Below, piece after piece: positions 36,041 to 46,656 of a stretch of DNA of 64,000 bases. Positions within the stretch are counted from its first letter, which is position 1; every line of letters begins with the position of its first letter. The stretch spans positions 162,218-226,217 of the forward strand of contig CAVZTX010000023.1 of NCBI GenBank assembly GCA_963778375.1, written 5' to 3'. The notes beneath the pieces were generated by a model. That model made no database searches, had not been told where the DNA came from, and saw nothing but the letters and a program-made list of their open reading frames with translations. Source of the DNA: CAVZTX01 sp963778375 (GTDB taxonomy: Bacteria; Chloroflexota; Ktedonobacteria; Ktedonobacterales; Ktedonobacteraceae). The translations under genes were made by a program, and so were the position numbers.

Positions 36041-38307
36041 TTATTCAAAAAGGCTGGGAGCGGTGACCATTGGGCTTAACCTCCTGGGTGAACCATCACG
36101 GTGAAAAAGATAGGGATTCAAGACTCCATCTTCGTCGGTGGGAGTAAGACCGGCTTCTTGAATAAAGCGCGAGGCGACGGCATCGCTGCCTCGATAACGC
36201 AGGATGGAGGAGAGGAAGAGCAATTTCTGGGCGCGTGTAAAGGCAACGTAGGCCAGGCGACGCTCTTCGGCAATGCCTGACAAGACGATTGGGCCGTCTT
36301 CTGCCATCGTATATGAGCGGCGATGGGGGAAAATACCTTCGGTTAAGCCCATTACGAACACTACGTGATTCTCAAGACCCTTGGCTTTATGTACGGTCAT
36401 GAGGCTGACGCAGTCGCGTTTGTGCTTGCTGATGTCTTCCGCCTGCTCCTTGAGTTTTGCCATCGCGTCAAGGAAGTGCTCAATGGTGGAGTAACGTTTG
36501 GCGATCTGCATCAGTTCCTCAAGCTCTTCGTAGCGGCCTTCAAGTTGGGTCTCTTCGTGGTGGGTTGGCGCTTCCTGTTCCTCATCAGAATGTTCGCGGT
36601 GTTTTCCGTCGCTGTGCCGCAAATGCACGTCATAGGCGTGCTGGCGCACGAGCCGTATTGCCTCGGAGGGAGCATTGTTACAATGTGCCTGGATCAACTT
36701 GATCAGAGCGATGAAGTCCTTGATGGCGAGTTGGTATTCGGCCGGAACGTGGTAGGATTGATCGTCGCAAAACTGTAGCAGTGGTTTTCCGCCAGCATGA
36801 GCAGTGAGCGTACCGAAGAATGTCGGTGTAAAGCGATGCGATGATTTGCCTGTGCGCATAAAGTAGTCCCGCGATGGAATGTTGGCGACCGTTCTAAATG
36901 CCATATTTTGTTCGCCGCAGCGAATGGGTGTGAAAATCTCGTCCCACTTGCGAGGTTGCGGTCCGTTACGCGAGGCGAGATATTCGGAATGCATCCTCAC
37001 ACCCTGTACAAGTGCCAGGTAGGCAGCATGTCGCGGGTGGTCCTGCGCTTGAAAAAAGAGGAGCCACCGATAGTGTGATAGGGGATATTGTTGTGAGCAA
37101 GCGCAATTTCCAGGCGTGCCAGGTGATGGTTAGTGCGCGAGAGCACGAAAATGTCATGGTATGAGAGCTTTTCCTGTGCTTCACGCCAGGAGCGTACAAG
37201 GGTGGCAATCTGGGTGGCAATGCCGTTGGCCTCGCTCTCCTGGTCTTCGTAGGCGGTTACGTGTACCGGCGCACCGTCAGGATGGGTGGCACGTAGCACC
37301 TTTTCAAAACCCGGGGTTGTCTCGTTGTGACCAATCAAGCGGTTGGCGGCTTCGAGTATTTGCGGCGTTGAGCGGTAGTTGGATTCGATGTGATAGATTG
37401 TACCTTTGGGGTACATGGAGCGAAACGAGAGGATCGAGGCTTCGGGGCTGGCTCCGCGAAACTGGTAGATGGCCTGATCAGGGTCTCCAACGACCACGAC
37501 ATTATGGTGTGGAGCGGCAAGATAGGAGATGAGCTGGTACTGGGATGGATTGGTGTCCTGCGTCTCGTCTACCTGTAGATACTGGTAGCGCTCTTGCCAT
37601 GTCTTGCGAAATTTGGGACTGCTGCCCAGCAGCTTTAGTGGGACATAGATGAGGTCTGATAGATCGTAGAGCTTCTCTTTTTGTTTTGACTGTTCATATT
37701 GCGAATAGAACTCCCGATAGCGCTCGGCTAATTCGGTATCGATACCGAGATGAGAACGGAAGAATGCCTCGGATTCTTCCGTGCCAACCATAGCTTCTTT
37801 GGCGCGATCAACGGCGCTGAGTACATCCAGTATATCAACCTCCCAGTTCATGCCGCGTGTGCGGTTGCTGCGCCAGGGACGAAGGATATCCTCTGCCAGC
37901 CACTGACGTGGTTCGCCGCTGATCAGGCGCTGGTTGAGTTCCTGGGGTGCCCATTGCAGCTTTTCACGGAGCAACTGGTGACCAAGCCCGTGAAAGGTGA
38001 CGACGCGCAGGGCCTTTACCTTTTCGGCGCTGATGCCACGGACTTTTAAAGCCTTCAAGGCGCGTTTTTCCATTTCGTTGGCGGCGGCGCGAGTAAAGGT
38101 GACGCAGAGGATCGACGCGGGGTCAATACCTTCATCGGCGATCAGGCGTACCAGGCGCTGCACCAGGATTGAGGTTTTGCCTGTTCCTGCTGCGGCGATG
38201 AACGCGGCCGGTCCATTTGTATGGGCGATGGCAGCGGCCTGCTGTGGATTGGCGATAAAGGGGGGTTGGTGCGTTTTCGTAACTCGTTTGTTTCCGTCGG
38301 ATGGCAT
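36041..38307 (-). pseudogene. UvrD/PcrA-type SF1 DNA helicase with one frameshift
   Basis: The first part, from ATG 38307 (GAGGAAG about 11 nt upstream), carries motif I AAAGTGKTSILVQRLV, CVTFTRAAANEM, YLQVDETQDTNP (motif II), VVVVGDPDQAIYQFRGASPE and IESNYRSTPQILEAANRL. A one-base loss near 37022 ends this frame at 36997. The rest in another frame, to 36041, has SLMTVHKAKGLENHVVFVMG (motif V) and ERRLAYVAFTRAQKLLFLSS (motif VI). Together they make a complete 3'-5' helicase for repair. In-frame sequence upstream of 38307 is Pro/Cys repeat DNA and not part of the protein. It is either a broken second copy or an assembly error. Confidence 0.8.
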
Positions 38308-38466
38308 GCTGTTGATCTCTTCCTCACTATCCCAGATGTTGCGGCCTGTAATATACCATGATGTAATTACGATTGGCAAATTGGATAGGACTGATATAGC
38401 ATTGAATCTTTGTTGCCTTTGGAATTTGGCGGCGGGAACATATAGTTGGTGTGGCCAACTGATATT

Positions 38467-38611
38467 GGGACGGCGGGGACATGGGACATGGTTTTGTTTT
38501 TTCCTCTCCTTGCCTGGGATGTTCGGGACATTGGGGACATACGATTTGCGCTTGTCTCTTGCATTGTAAAGATCGTTTACTTGCTTGGGATGTTCGGGAC
38601 ATTCGGGACAT
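38467..38611. repeat. GGGACAT repeats upstream of helicase gene
   Basis: A 26-bp unit occurs at 38515-38540 and 38586-38611 with one mismatch, 71 bp apart; related GGGGACATGGGACATG lies at 38474-38489. The units are built of GGGACAT steps. They sit 160-300 bp upstream of the helicase start on the opposite sense. No stem-loop explains the repeats; iteron-like binding sites or a dispersed repeat are options. Confidence 0.5.
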
Positions 38612-38815
38612 GAATCATACAATGTGTTCTGTTCGGGTGGAAGATTTGGAGGCTTACCAGGAGAAGATGGATGAGTGTGGGGAGAGAAATGAGACATTGG
38701 AAGGTGCTCCTGAAGAATGAGGTGCGATGAGAGGAAAGCCAGGGAAGAGCAAGAGTTGCTCTTCTGATGTAAGTATACCTGGAAGCAAGCGGACTGTCAA
38801 GGAAATGTGGTTTGG

Positions 38816-39192
38816 GGTCAGCACCAGGTTACGGATTAGGGTGGGCCAACCGGCGGGAGCGGAATGCAACCGCCCAAAACAGTGGCATTCCGGCTGCCGC
38901 CCCCAGCCAGGTTATAGCCTATGCTCACCATAAAGAGCAAGAGTAGAAGAAAGGTGCCTATGCCTGACCATCAAGCCGAGCTGGGCAGGATGAGCGTCAC
39001 CACCACCAGTTCCGCCACTGGCAAGAGCGTTCCCGTTGGATCGACAAGCGCTGCTGGCATTCCAAAGTCACGCATTGCCTGCCGCGAGCCCACTAAGTGA
39101 GTCAGCTTGGCAAAGCTGACCACAAGAAAGATGATGATCATTTCCTGCCGTGCTAACAGGTGAAGGCTTATAAACAACATTCCTTCTCGCAA
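38816..39192 (-). pseudogene. MauE/DoxX-like membrane protein remnant
   Basis: From 39192 the minus strand reads IIIFLVVSFAKLTHLVGSRQ, then a MRDFGMPAALVDPTGTLLPV block and AELVVVTLILPSS, typical of MauE-family methylamine-utilisation/DoxX membrane proteins. An in-frame TGA follows. Beyond it, other frames give GIGTFLLLLLFMVSIGYNLA and then HSAPAGWPTLIRNLVLT, the family C-terminus with the usual Cys-x-Cys region lost. At least one stop and one shift break it. Confidence 0.7.
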
Positions 39193-39370
39193 ACGGATGC
39201 TACGGAGCTGCTTGCATTATGCACATGCATCGTTGGCAAAGTATATGGTTGCCGTCAAATTGCACTTTGTGGGCTCGTAATCGGATCTGTTGATTGACCA
39301 ACCCGGTTGTTGCCAATAGGACGCCTTCAATTCCACATCAATCGCTACCGCATTCGACAGATCCCTCCAC

Positions 39371-40320
39371 CTACTGGACAGCTACAGCCTTCAGAGTTAG
39401 CAGGCGGTCGCCGACGGTCAGCCGTCCCACGTGCCATTCCTGCGTGCTCCGCTGGCGTCACGGCCGGAACGATCGCTTTCCAGCCTTCTTCAGTCATGAA
39501 GGGAGTCCGGCCATGACGAAGAAATTGCTCTCTTGAGCGCGTACAGGGGGCGATCCCCCAGCAGCGGCAGCAGGACTTCGGTCACCCGATTGACCCGTCC
39601 AGCATGACCCAAAACCAGCTTGCCCGCCAGGATGTATTCGATCGGTCGCGAGGTGCCGTCGGCCATTGCAATAAGGGTTCCAGCCGTGAAGCAGAAGCAG
39701 GCACCGGTGGAGCACGTTCCAGGCGAGCTTACAGACATGCAAGCCGTAGTCTCTGAACAACAACTTGCGCTCATGCAAATAGAACCTGACCCGCAGTCAC
39801 TATCTGCTGTGCAAGTGGCGCACGTAATAGCACAAGTCGAACAGTACACACCACCTTCGACACTCTTCACGCACATACATGAGCTATCAACACCGCAGTG
39901 GCCTCCTGGGACTCCAATACAGATATCAGAAGTAGGATTTGTGCAAGAGGGTGTGACGCATTGGCCGTTCTGACAGGTCTGCCCTGAGAGCAACAGGTGG
40001 CGCTACTGTAGCTGGCGCAAGTGCCATTGGAGTTCTGGGGGCAGCAAATGGGCTGCGTGCCATCGGGACTGGACGGGCCGCAGGAGTAACACAGGCCCTT
40101 GTGATGAGCGGCATCACTGATACATCGATGTGTCGCAAGGGTATTGAGGCCAAAGACGGCATTACAGAATTGGCCAAGGCACTGGTGCTGACTAGGGCCA
40201 ACCCGAACAGTCCGGCCAGGGCCGTGCCGCGCAAAGGCCACCAATGTGACGGAGAGCCTGGCGGCGTGTGGTGGAGGTGGCCAGTGCTTTGGTCAACTCG
40301 TCAAAGCGAGAGTAATCCAT
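39371..40320 (-). pseudogene. Decayed Cys-rich protein with C-terminal Hint domain
   Basis: GGAGGAG precedes ATG 40320, which opens MDYSRFDELTKALATSTTRR and QALRHIGG, the same twin-arginine start as the gene at 34647. Frames then shift repeatedly. From 39993 an open frame has a Cys-rich part (GGHCGVDSSCMCVKSVEGG) and the Hint N-terminal motif CFCFTAGTLIAMADGTSRPI and EYILAGKLVLGH, with the nucleophile Cys before FTAGT. Later frames give FFVMAGLP, FMTEEGWKAI and WHVGRLTVGDRLLTL, the rest of a Hint fold, ending at TAG 39371. Intact Hint domains cleave themselves from the upstream part. Confidence 0.75.
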
Positions 40321-40393
40321 ATCTATCTCCTCCTTGAAAATAAACGACTGCAAGGACAACTAGCGTACTAACTATCCATACTAATGTTCTCAT
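40301..40393 (-). CDS. Possible 30-residue membrane peptide
   Basis: ATG at 40393 has GGAGGTGGGG 4-12 nt upstream and opens a hydrophobic 30-residue peptide (RTLVWIVSTLVVLAVVYFQG) stopping at TGA 40301-40303. It overlaps the start of the Cys-rich/Hint pseudogene by 20 nt, which suggests translational coupling. A similar peptide may precede the other Cys-rich gene. Confidence 0.35.
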   Translation of the reverse strand: MRTLVWIVSTLVVLAVVYFQGGDRYGLLSL

Positions 40394-40528
40394 AAGCCCC
40401 ACCTCCATTCATAGGGTACTTCTTCGCATGCTGCGCCAGATACCGCCGCTGAGCTACGACTTCTTCATACGTCAACAATACAATTCAACAGGGTATATGG
40501 CTTCGGTTCAAAACATCGATCTTCAGGA

Positions 40529-41056
40529 CTACGGCCTATTGGGAGGTAAATGAGAATACTCATTGAGCTTCTGCAAAATCGCATCAACATCAGCTTGCGG
40601 TCTACTGGCAAGCTGATCCGAAGTAGCTCTGCCATTATGCCACCAATTCCCTGACGGAGCATCGTTCGTAAATGATTCAACGACGTAGTAATCGCCGCGC
40701 GCCAAGAGATAATACTGTATCTCATGAAGACCCGTCGAAGGATAGCCTGATCTGCTGGCATGTAGGCTCCATCCAGGTTCTTGGACAACTTTTATTTTTG
40801 TTCTCTTCGTAAATATACCCTCCGTTATGCGTTCTTCGCAGCTAACCATTACGGCGCCGGGGAATCCTGCTGCCTCAAGACTTTCGAGGGCTTTATTAGT
40901 TGCTGCTGAAAGCTGCTCAGCGTTTTGCCGAACACGCGCTTGTTCACGGTGTGCTTGTTCCTGCTCGGCACGCACGGCAAGTTCATCTGCCTGCTGCTGG
41001 GCATGGGTGACTGCATTTCGCGCGCGCCTTGCTCTATCCTGGTTTCGTCTATTCAT
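40529..41056 (-). CDS. Hypothetical protein with N-terminal coiled coil
   Basis: The 175-residue protein starts with about 65 residues rich in Arg, Ala, Gln and Glu, predicted as a charged coiled coil (QQADELAVRAEQEQAHREQA). A globular part follows with ESLEAAGFPGAVMVSC, TKIKVVQEPGWSLHA, YYLLARGDYYVVESF and a C-terminal helix. No known family is recognised. Its start codon lies only about 16 nt from the end of the IS66 element, so the natural promoter has probably been displaced. The ribosome site is poor. Confidence 0.55.
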   Translation of the reverse strand: MNRRNQDRARRARNAVTHAQQQADELAVRAEQEQAHREQARVRQNAEQLSAATNKALESLEAAGFPGAVMVSCEERITEGIFTKRTKIKVVQEPGWSLHASRSGYPSTGLHEIQYYLLARGDYYVVESFTNDAPSGNWWHNGRATSDQLASRPQADVDAILQKLNEYSHLPPNRP

Positions 41057-42566
41057 AAATCAAAATTATTCCTAACTACCTGGGTCCGCTCAGGTTCACT
41101 CAAAAGAGGGAAGAAGAGGATGACCACGCCAGAGTCGCCTGGAAGCGACAACAGAGGCCGACCTTTTTGCGCAAGGTGAGACAAATAGCCACGAATGCGG
41201 CTAAAGGCTTGTGCACCCGCCAGAGCTGCGGAAGCAGCCAGACACCTTTTGTTGCACTTTGAGCATGCGCAGATCCCGCTCGGCCAGATTGTTGTCAAAC
41301 TCCACGCGCAGATCTTCCAGGAAGCAGAAGACCGCTTTCTGATGTTTGCGCAACCGGTCGAGCAGATTGCGTGCGGCACTCTGTTTGATGCGCCCTTTGG
41401 TCCCAGGCGGGGCTGTCGCTCTGGGAGTGACGTGATCCCCTTCATCAAGCACGCGGAGAAAGGCGACTTCCCAATCGAGCACTTCCAGCGGATCGAGCCA
41501 GTGCTTGCCTTGTTCGCGTGCTTGTTGAGTCGCTTGCTTCATCGAGAGGAGCAGGTCTATGAGATCGGCGGCCCAGATGGCCCCCTGCTCCTCGGCTTGA
41601 AACACCAGCTCGCGCAAGAGATGCACCAGGCAGAGCGCATGCTCACAGTCATACAAGAAGTACGAGGCCCAGGCATCATGGATGCTGATGCCTGTGAAGA
41701 CCGGCAAGATGCCAATCGCGTTCAAGGCGTCTTGTCCGCGGCTCTGATCCACATGATAATGGGTGAGGCTCGCCGTACTGGTGACATGCTCCCAGTATCG
41801 CTTGCCAGCCACCGACACGCCCGTTTCGTCTTGATGAATGACGGCGGCCTCGCTCAAGGCCTCTTTGATCTGCTGCTCGACGGGAGCCAGCTGGGAGGCG
41901 GTGCGCTTGATCAGTTCCCCTACCGTGGCTTCACTCATCTGCACCCCCACCAGGTCACGCAGGACTTCACAGGTGCGTTCCAACGGCAACAACTGCTGCT
42001 GGGTCAAATAGACGGCCGCCGCTCCGATCAGCGGTCCGTACTGGATGGGAGCCGCCACTGCTGTAGGGAAAGAGGCCAGCGTGATGTGCTGACAGCGGGG
42101 ACACTGTTTTTGTTCGGCGCGGTGTTCCTGCACGATCAGCCGTGGCGCTGGCATATCCACCACTTGCCGACGCAGCGTGACACATGCCTCGACCTCGCGC
42201 AAATCGTGCTGACAGGACGCGCAGACCGTAACCCGATGCTCAATCACTTCATCGGGCACCTCCGACAAACCGTAAGGTCGTTCCCTGATGTCCCTCTTGC
42301 CCTCCGGGTTTCTTCTCGCTCTTTTTGCGCAAGCTTTTTGGCTGCCGCACAAAGCGATCGGAGGAGGGGGGCAAGCTGCTATTGTGGCTATCTTTCGCCA
42401 GCCGATCTTGCAAGTCTTTCACGTGCTGGGTCAAAGCCGCAATCTGTGCTTGCATCTGCTGCATCAGCAGCTCCTGCTGGCAGAGCTGGGTTTCTTGCTG
42501 CTGGATGCGTTCATCACGCTGCGCTACTTGTTCACGCAGGTGCTGATTTTCTTCTTCAAGAGTCAT
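41053..42566 (-). pseudogene. IS66-type transposase, two frameshifts
   Basis: The first frame (42566-42249) gives the coiled-coil leucine-rich N-terminus (NQHLREQVAQRDERIQQQE) and the LAKDSHNSSLPPSSDR motif. An extra T near 42285 shifts the frame. The middle part carries the zinc-like CASCQHD.../CPRCQH pairs and the DDE residues: Asp in VIHQDETGVSV, Asp in SIHDAWASYF and Glu in DNNLAERDLRML. A second shift near 41235 moves to AGAQAFSRIRGYLS, which then reads out through the element end to 41053. It is non-functional. Confidence 0.9.
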
Positions 42567-42626
42567 GCCTGTACTTTACTGGATTTGACGACCTTTGGCA
42601 AGTCCTTAGTGGACCTGGGCAGTTAC
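41072..42626. mobile_element. Degenerate IS66-family insertion sequence
   Basis: The two ends hold imperfect inverted repeats of about 18 bp: 41073-41090 against 42608-42625, with about 14 matches. The right end reads GTAA inwards, typical of IS66 ends. The flanking 8 bp (AATTATTC and GAATTCTG) do not match, so no target duplication remains. It lacks the IS66 accessory ORFs. The single transposase gene is broken. Confidence 0.75.
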
Positions 42627-42691
42627 GAATTCTGAAATATTTCCTTTGCATCGTTTTGCTCCTTAGGTGACATGCGAGACGAAGGACGAAC

Positions 42692-42931
42692 TCAGGGATC
42701 AGTCGCCCCGCTCCCCTCAGGCGGCAGGCGTTGGACTTCCAACAGGGGCAGTCCCAGGTCACGGATGGTGTTCAAGATGCCATGCAAGGCGGCCTGATCA
42801 ACGATTTGCCCGATGAGCACGGTCTGGTTCGGCTCCTGCCAACTCAGCGTCAGTCCTCCGAACCAGACCGTCCACTCTAGCCCCAGGTAACCCTCGACGC
42901 GAATAAGGTATCTCGCTGGTGTCGTGAGCAT
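42692..42931 (-). CDS. Small conserved protein of unknown function
   Basis: ATG at 42931 has GAGAGGAG 8 nt upstream. The 79 residues read RYLIRVEGYLGLEWTVWFGG, then VLIGQIVDQAALHGILNTIR and DLGLPLLEVQRLPP, a pattern common in short proteins of Chloroflexota and Actinobacteria. One mixed alpha/beta domain is expected; no catalytic residue stands out. Confidence 0.7.
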   Translation of the reverse strand: MLTTPARYLIRVEGYLGLEWTVWFGGLTLSWQEPNQTVLIGQIVDQAALHGILNTIRDLGLPLLEVQRLPPEGSGATDP

Positions 42932-43055
42932 GGGTGTACTCCTCTCAAGCGATTGATCGTGTGAGGAATGATCCAACCCACACTTGGGCCTCCTGCTTCT
43001 TCCAGCTTCTGTCAGTGCCCTTGGCAGTCATGTTCCGCTGCCTAGCAGACCCGCA

Positions 43056-43193
43056 CTAATCATAGCGCTGCTGGTATAATGCCAATTCCTGATCGTAGAC
43101 CTCGTCGGCGTCCTTGAACAGCCAGCGTTGGGCGGCAATTCCTAAGGGAACTATCAGCACGAAGAGGACGAAGACGAAGATGCTGGTGAACAT
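43056..43193 (-). CDS. 45-residue membrane protein
   Basis: ATG at 43193 has AGAAGGAG 7 nt upstream. One N-terminal membrane helix (TSIFVFVLFVLIVPLGIAA) is followed by a charged cytoplasmic tail (FKDADEVYDQELALYQQ). Function is unknown. A GTTACCTAAC palindrome lies about 200 bp upstream. Confidence 0.65.
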   Translation of the reverse strand: MFTSIFVFVLFVLIVPLGIAAQRWLFKDADEVYDQELALYQQRYD

Positions 43194-43388
43194 TATTTGC
43201 TCCTTCTTGTGGGGTTTCCTCCACATTTGCATATGTTTGCGTATTCCTCCATGGAGCTTACATCGTGAAGCTCTCCTGTGTTGAGTGTAGCTGAATTCGA
43301 GAGATTCTATCTTCACCTTGCAGGGTGAATTTTTGGGTGAATGGGAGCTGATCCGAGAAGGGAAGGAGCCTATTTATCCGTGGAGCGT

Positions 43389-43400
43389 GTTACCTAACAG
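43389..43400. promoter_or_regulatory. GTTANNTAAC-type site, downstream end of LuxR gene
   Basis: GTTACCTAACAG is identical to the 12 bp at 46657-46668 upstream of the LuxR-type gene. GTTA and TAAC are inverted half sites. Here it lies between the LuxR stop (43437) and the small membrane protein gene (43193) and could serve that gene's promoter. Confidence 0.35.
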
Positions 43401-43436
43401 CACGCGGCCCGAGAAGCTCTGCCGCAGCTTCCCGAT

Positions 43437-46400
43437 TTAGAGCAGGTGCATGCGGACAGCCTCGGCAAGGGCTTCCTCGCGGCTATGGACGTTCAGTTTG
43501 CGGTAGAGACTGCTGAGCTGAGCCTTGATCGTGTTGGGGGAGACGACCAGCTCAGCGGCCATTTCCCTCATGGAGCGGCCCGCGGCAAGCTCACGCAGGA
43601 TGAGGCGCTCGCGCTGACTTAACGGTACCGAAAGAGTGGGAAGCGGCTCTGCCTGCTCCGGGTGCTCAGCTTGCAAGACGCTCAGCAACTGGCGCACGTA
43701 GCTGACACTGCGCCGGCCTTTCCATCTGGAGAACACTCAACGCAACAAATTGAGCATCGGAACGCCTTCATCGACGAAGAGGCGTACGTAGCCCTCTGGC
43801 TCGGCCAGCGTGATGGCCTGCTGAAGGAGCTGCACGGCTTGAGCCGTCTGGCCCTGCGCATCCTTAGCAAGTGTGGAGAGGACCAGAATCTCCAACTCGC
43901 TACCGAAGCGCCCCTGTGTGCTGGCATGAACACGGAAGTCGTCCAGAAGCTGCAAGGCTTCCTCTGGCTCACCCTGCGCGATCAGCACCCGCGCCAGGGT
44001 AAGGGCCTCTGGCTCGTTCCCATAGCTGGGCGTTGTATTGTGTGTGCGAACCCACGTGTCGCGCCAACGCGTCACGGCCTCCACCTGTCCGTGCGCAAGC
44101 CAAAAGCGCACCTGGGCGGCCTGGGCCTGAGCGAGGAAACGGAGGTGCTGCCGCTGCCGGGCCAGTGCCACGGCCTGCCTGAGCAGCGCACTCGCCACCT
44201 CGTCCTCCCCGCGCGCCTGCCTCATCCTGGCCTGGACGATATAGACCAGGCTGAGCACGCCGCGGGCGAAGAACGTACTGGCGACGAGCGTCTGGGACTC
44301 GTCGAGGATGCCTGCCAGTTGCGCCTCAGCTCTCTCGAAGGCGTTCCATTCATAGAAGATGCCCGCCTGCCGGATGCTGGCTTCGATGGCAGTTTCGCGG
44401 CGTTCTGCCGCGGCCTCTATCACCTGTTGATAGCGCTCCGCCGCCTCATGGAGCTGGCCCTGAGCGGCCAACACGTTGGCCTGCAGGATCATGTTGAGCA
44501 GCAGAGCAGACAGGGAGCCGCTCTGCTCCTGCAGCCGACGCGCCTCCAAAAGCAGCAGCCAGGCCGTCTCCATCTCGCCCATGAGGAAGTAGCTCCCGCC
44601 CAGGATGCTCGTGCTCAGACTGCGGGAGCGCAGGTCGCTCGCCGGCAAGAGGGCTAAGGCCTGCTGACTCGCGCGCAGCGCCTCGCGGTCATCCATCCAG
44701 AGTAAGGCGGCCATCGCCCGCAACGCCTCCACCATGCCCATCCCGATGCTGCTCTGCGCAGCTCGAAAGAGCAGCTCGGCCTCCTCCAGGAGAGGCCCGT
44801 AGGCATCACGGGCACCACTGAGAAACATGGCCCAGGCGTAGGCCAGGCAAACGATGGGACGGACCCCCCACAGGTCACGGGGCAGGTGTTCGATCCAGCG
44901 TCGTAGGGTGTAATATTGGGAGCGGTCAAGCAGCAGTGGGCTGAGTTGCTCGACGAGCTGGACGGCACGCTTGAATTCGCCGGCCTGCATTGCGGCTTCG
45001 ATGGCCTCGGAGGGCAGATCATGCTGCTCGTACCAGCGGCTGGCTCGCGCATAGAGGTCCGACACACCTGCTGCTCCCAGCTTGCGCGCGAGCAGCAGGC
45101 GCAGCACCGAAGCCCAGAGCGGGTGAAAGCGATACCACGTGCCCCCCGCGTCTAGTGGCACGAGGAAGAGGTTCGCTCGCTCAAGGGAGGCCAGCATGGC
45201 CGTGCTCTCATCTTCGCTGACCCCGCTCACAGCGGCACACAGCGGAGCCGAGAAGCGCTCGAGGATGCAGGTATGCAGAAGAAAGGACTGTAGGGCCTGC
45301 GGCTGGCGGGAGAACACCTCCTCGCCCAGATACTCGAACGAGATAACGGTGCGTGCCTAAAGCATCGGCGAGAAACTGACGCACATCGGCCTCGGTACGC
45401 TGACCTTGCAGCAGCAGCGCGGTCAACTGCAAGCCGGCGATCCAGCCCTCTGTGCGGCTGAGGATAGCGGCGAGCGTGGAGGTTTCCAGGTCACGTTCCA
45501 GCGCTATGTGCAGAAAGGAGCCGGCCTCGGCGAGATCGAACTGCAGGTCGGTCGCGCGTAACTCGCAAAGCTGCCCGCGTGCTCGCAGCCGGGCAAGCGG
45601 CAGGCGTGGATCGGAGCGACTCGTTATGACCAGATGCAGGTTGAGTGGGCAGTGTTCCACGAGGGAGGCGATGGCGTGCTGGAGAGGCTCAAGCGTGATG
45701 GTGTGGTAGTCGTCCAGAACGAGGAGGAACTCGCCAATATCACGGCTGGTCAGGTCGTTGATCAGCAGCGTGAAGACGGCAGAGAGGGAGAGGCCTTGCA
45801 GACCGTGTGGCGAGGAGAGGCGGGCCTGCACACTGGCACCAATCAGGGGATCGCGGGCCTGGAAGGCGGCCAGCAGGATGGAGAGGAAGCGTTGCGGGTC
45901 GTTATCCTCAGGATCGAGGGAGAGCCAGACGGTGGGCAATCCACATTCGGCGAGAAACTCGGCCACCAGGGTGGTTTTGCCGAAGCCAGGAGGGGCAGAG
46001 AGAAGGATGAGGCTCTGCGAGAGGCCCTGCTTCAGACGCTCAATGAGACGGGAGCGGTGAACCAGCCGGGCGGGGAGTCGAGGTACACGGAGTCGGGCGG
46101 ACAGCAGCGGGTGCAGCGGCTCGGCGGGCATAGCAGGGAGCACAGGGAAGGCAGGGGGAACGGTCGTTTGCTCCTTCACGCCGGTTGCAGGCGTGTGCGT
46201 CGACTTCCGGGCAGGGGAGACGACCTGAGGCGTGCGGTCAGGCGTTGGATGCTCCAGTGGAAGAGCTGTGCTGGGCGAAGGGGCGTCACTGGGCATGGCA
46301 TGCAGCAACCTTGCGACCTGCTCAAGATGTGCGGAGGTCAGAACATCCGTCTTGCCGAGATACTTCTTGCGCAGCTTCTGACCTGTACGCAGGTAGGCGT

Positions 46401-46611
46401 ACCAGTAGCGCTCACCACGCTGCACCGCTTCCAGTCGTGCGGTGTAAGAGCCGACCTGGCCCTGAAAGGCAAAGGAAGAGCGTTCGGCCAGCCAGGCAAA
46501 CCAGGCGGGACTGTCCGGCAGAATGGAGTGAGCCTCCCCGCTTTGCGGCTCAGACAGGACATAAGTCTGGGAAGCGGCAGACCAGCTCAGAGTATAGAGC
46601 GACCTGGACAT
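43437..46611 (-). pseudogene. MalT-like LuxR-family regulator, one frameshift and one stop
   Basis: From ATG 46611 (GGGAG 8 nt upstream) the N-terminal 140 residues include a YWYAYLRTGQKLRKKYLG segment and a Pro-rich linker. The STAND ATPase follows: Walker A APPGFGKTTLVAEFLA and EFLLVLDDYHTI (Walker B). A shift near 45335 moves to a second frame that carries the helical TPR-like region to TGA 43737-43739. The same frame continues past it to the C-terminal HTH (LSQRERLILRELAAGRSMRE, SPNTIKAQLSSLYRKLNVHS), ending at 43437. Intact members bind an inducer and ATP, then activate promoters. Both lesions must be reversed for function. Confidence 0.88.
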
Positions 46612-46620
46612 GCGATCTCC

Positions 46621-46636
46621 CTTGCCGATCGGCAAG
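46621..46636. promoter_or_regulatory. 16-bp perfect palindrome before LuxR start
   Basis: CTTGCCGATCGGCAAG is a perfect palindrome that ends about 10 bp before the LuxR-type start codon and overlaps its ribosome site. It could be an operator or a hairpin that limits translation. Confidence 0.4.
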
Positions 46637-46656
46637 AGCAGTGCTGCTCAACGATA

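Noticed and set aside
38308..38697. In-frame N-terminal extension of the UvrD-like helicase
   Set aside because: The extension is Pro/Cys repeats from GGGACAT DNA and no helicase has such a part; ATG 38307 has a ribosome site just before the family's normal start.
41195..42670. 491-codon open frame on the plus strand
   Set aside because: It lies antisense to the IS66 transposase, whose domains are unmistakable on the minus strand; the plus frame is a shadow of GC-rich coding.
43662..44657. 331-codon open frame on the plus strand
   Set aside because: Antisense shadow of the LuxR regulator's helical region; no start signal.
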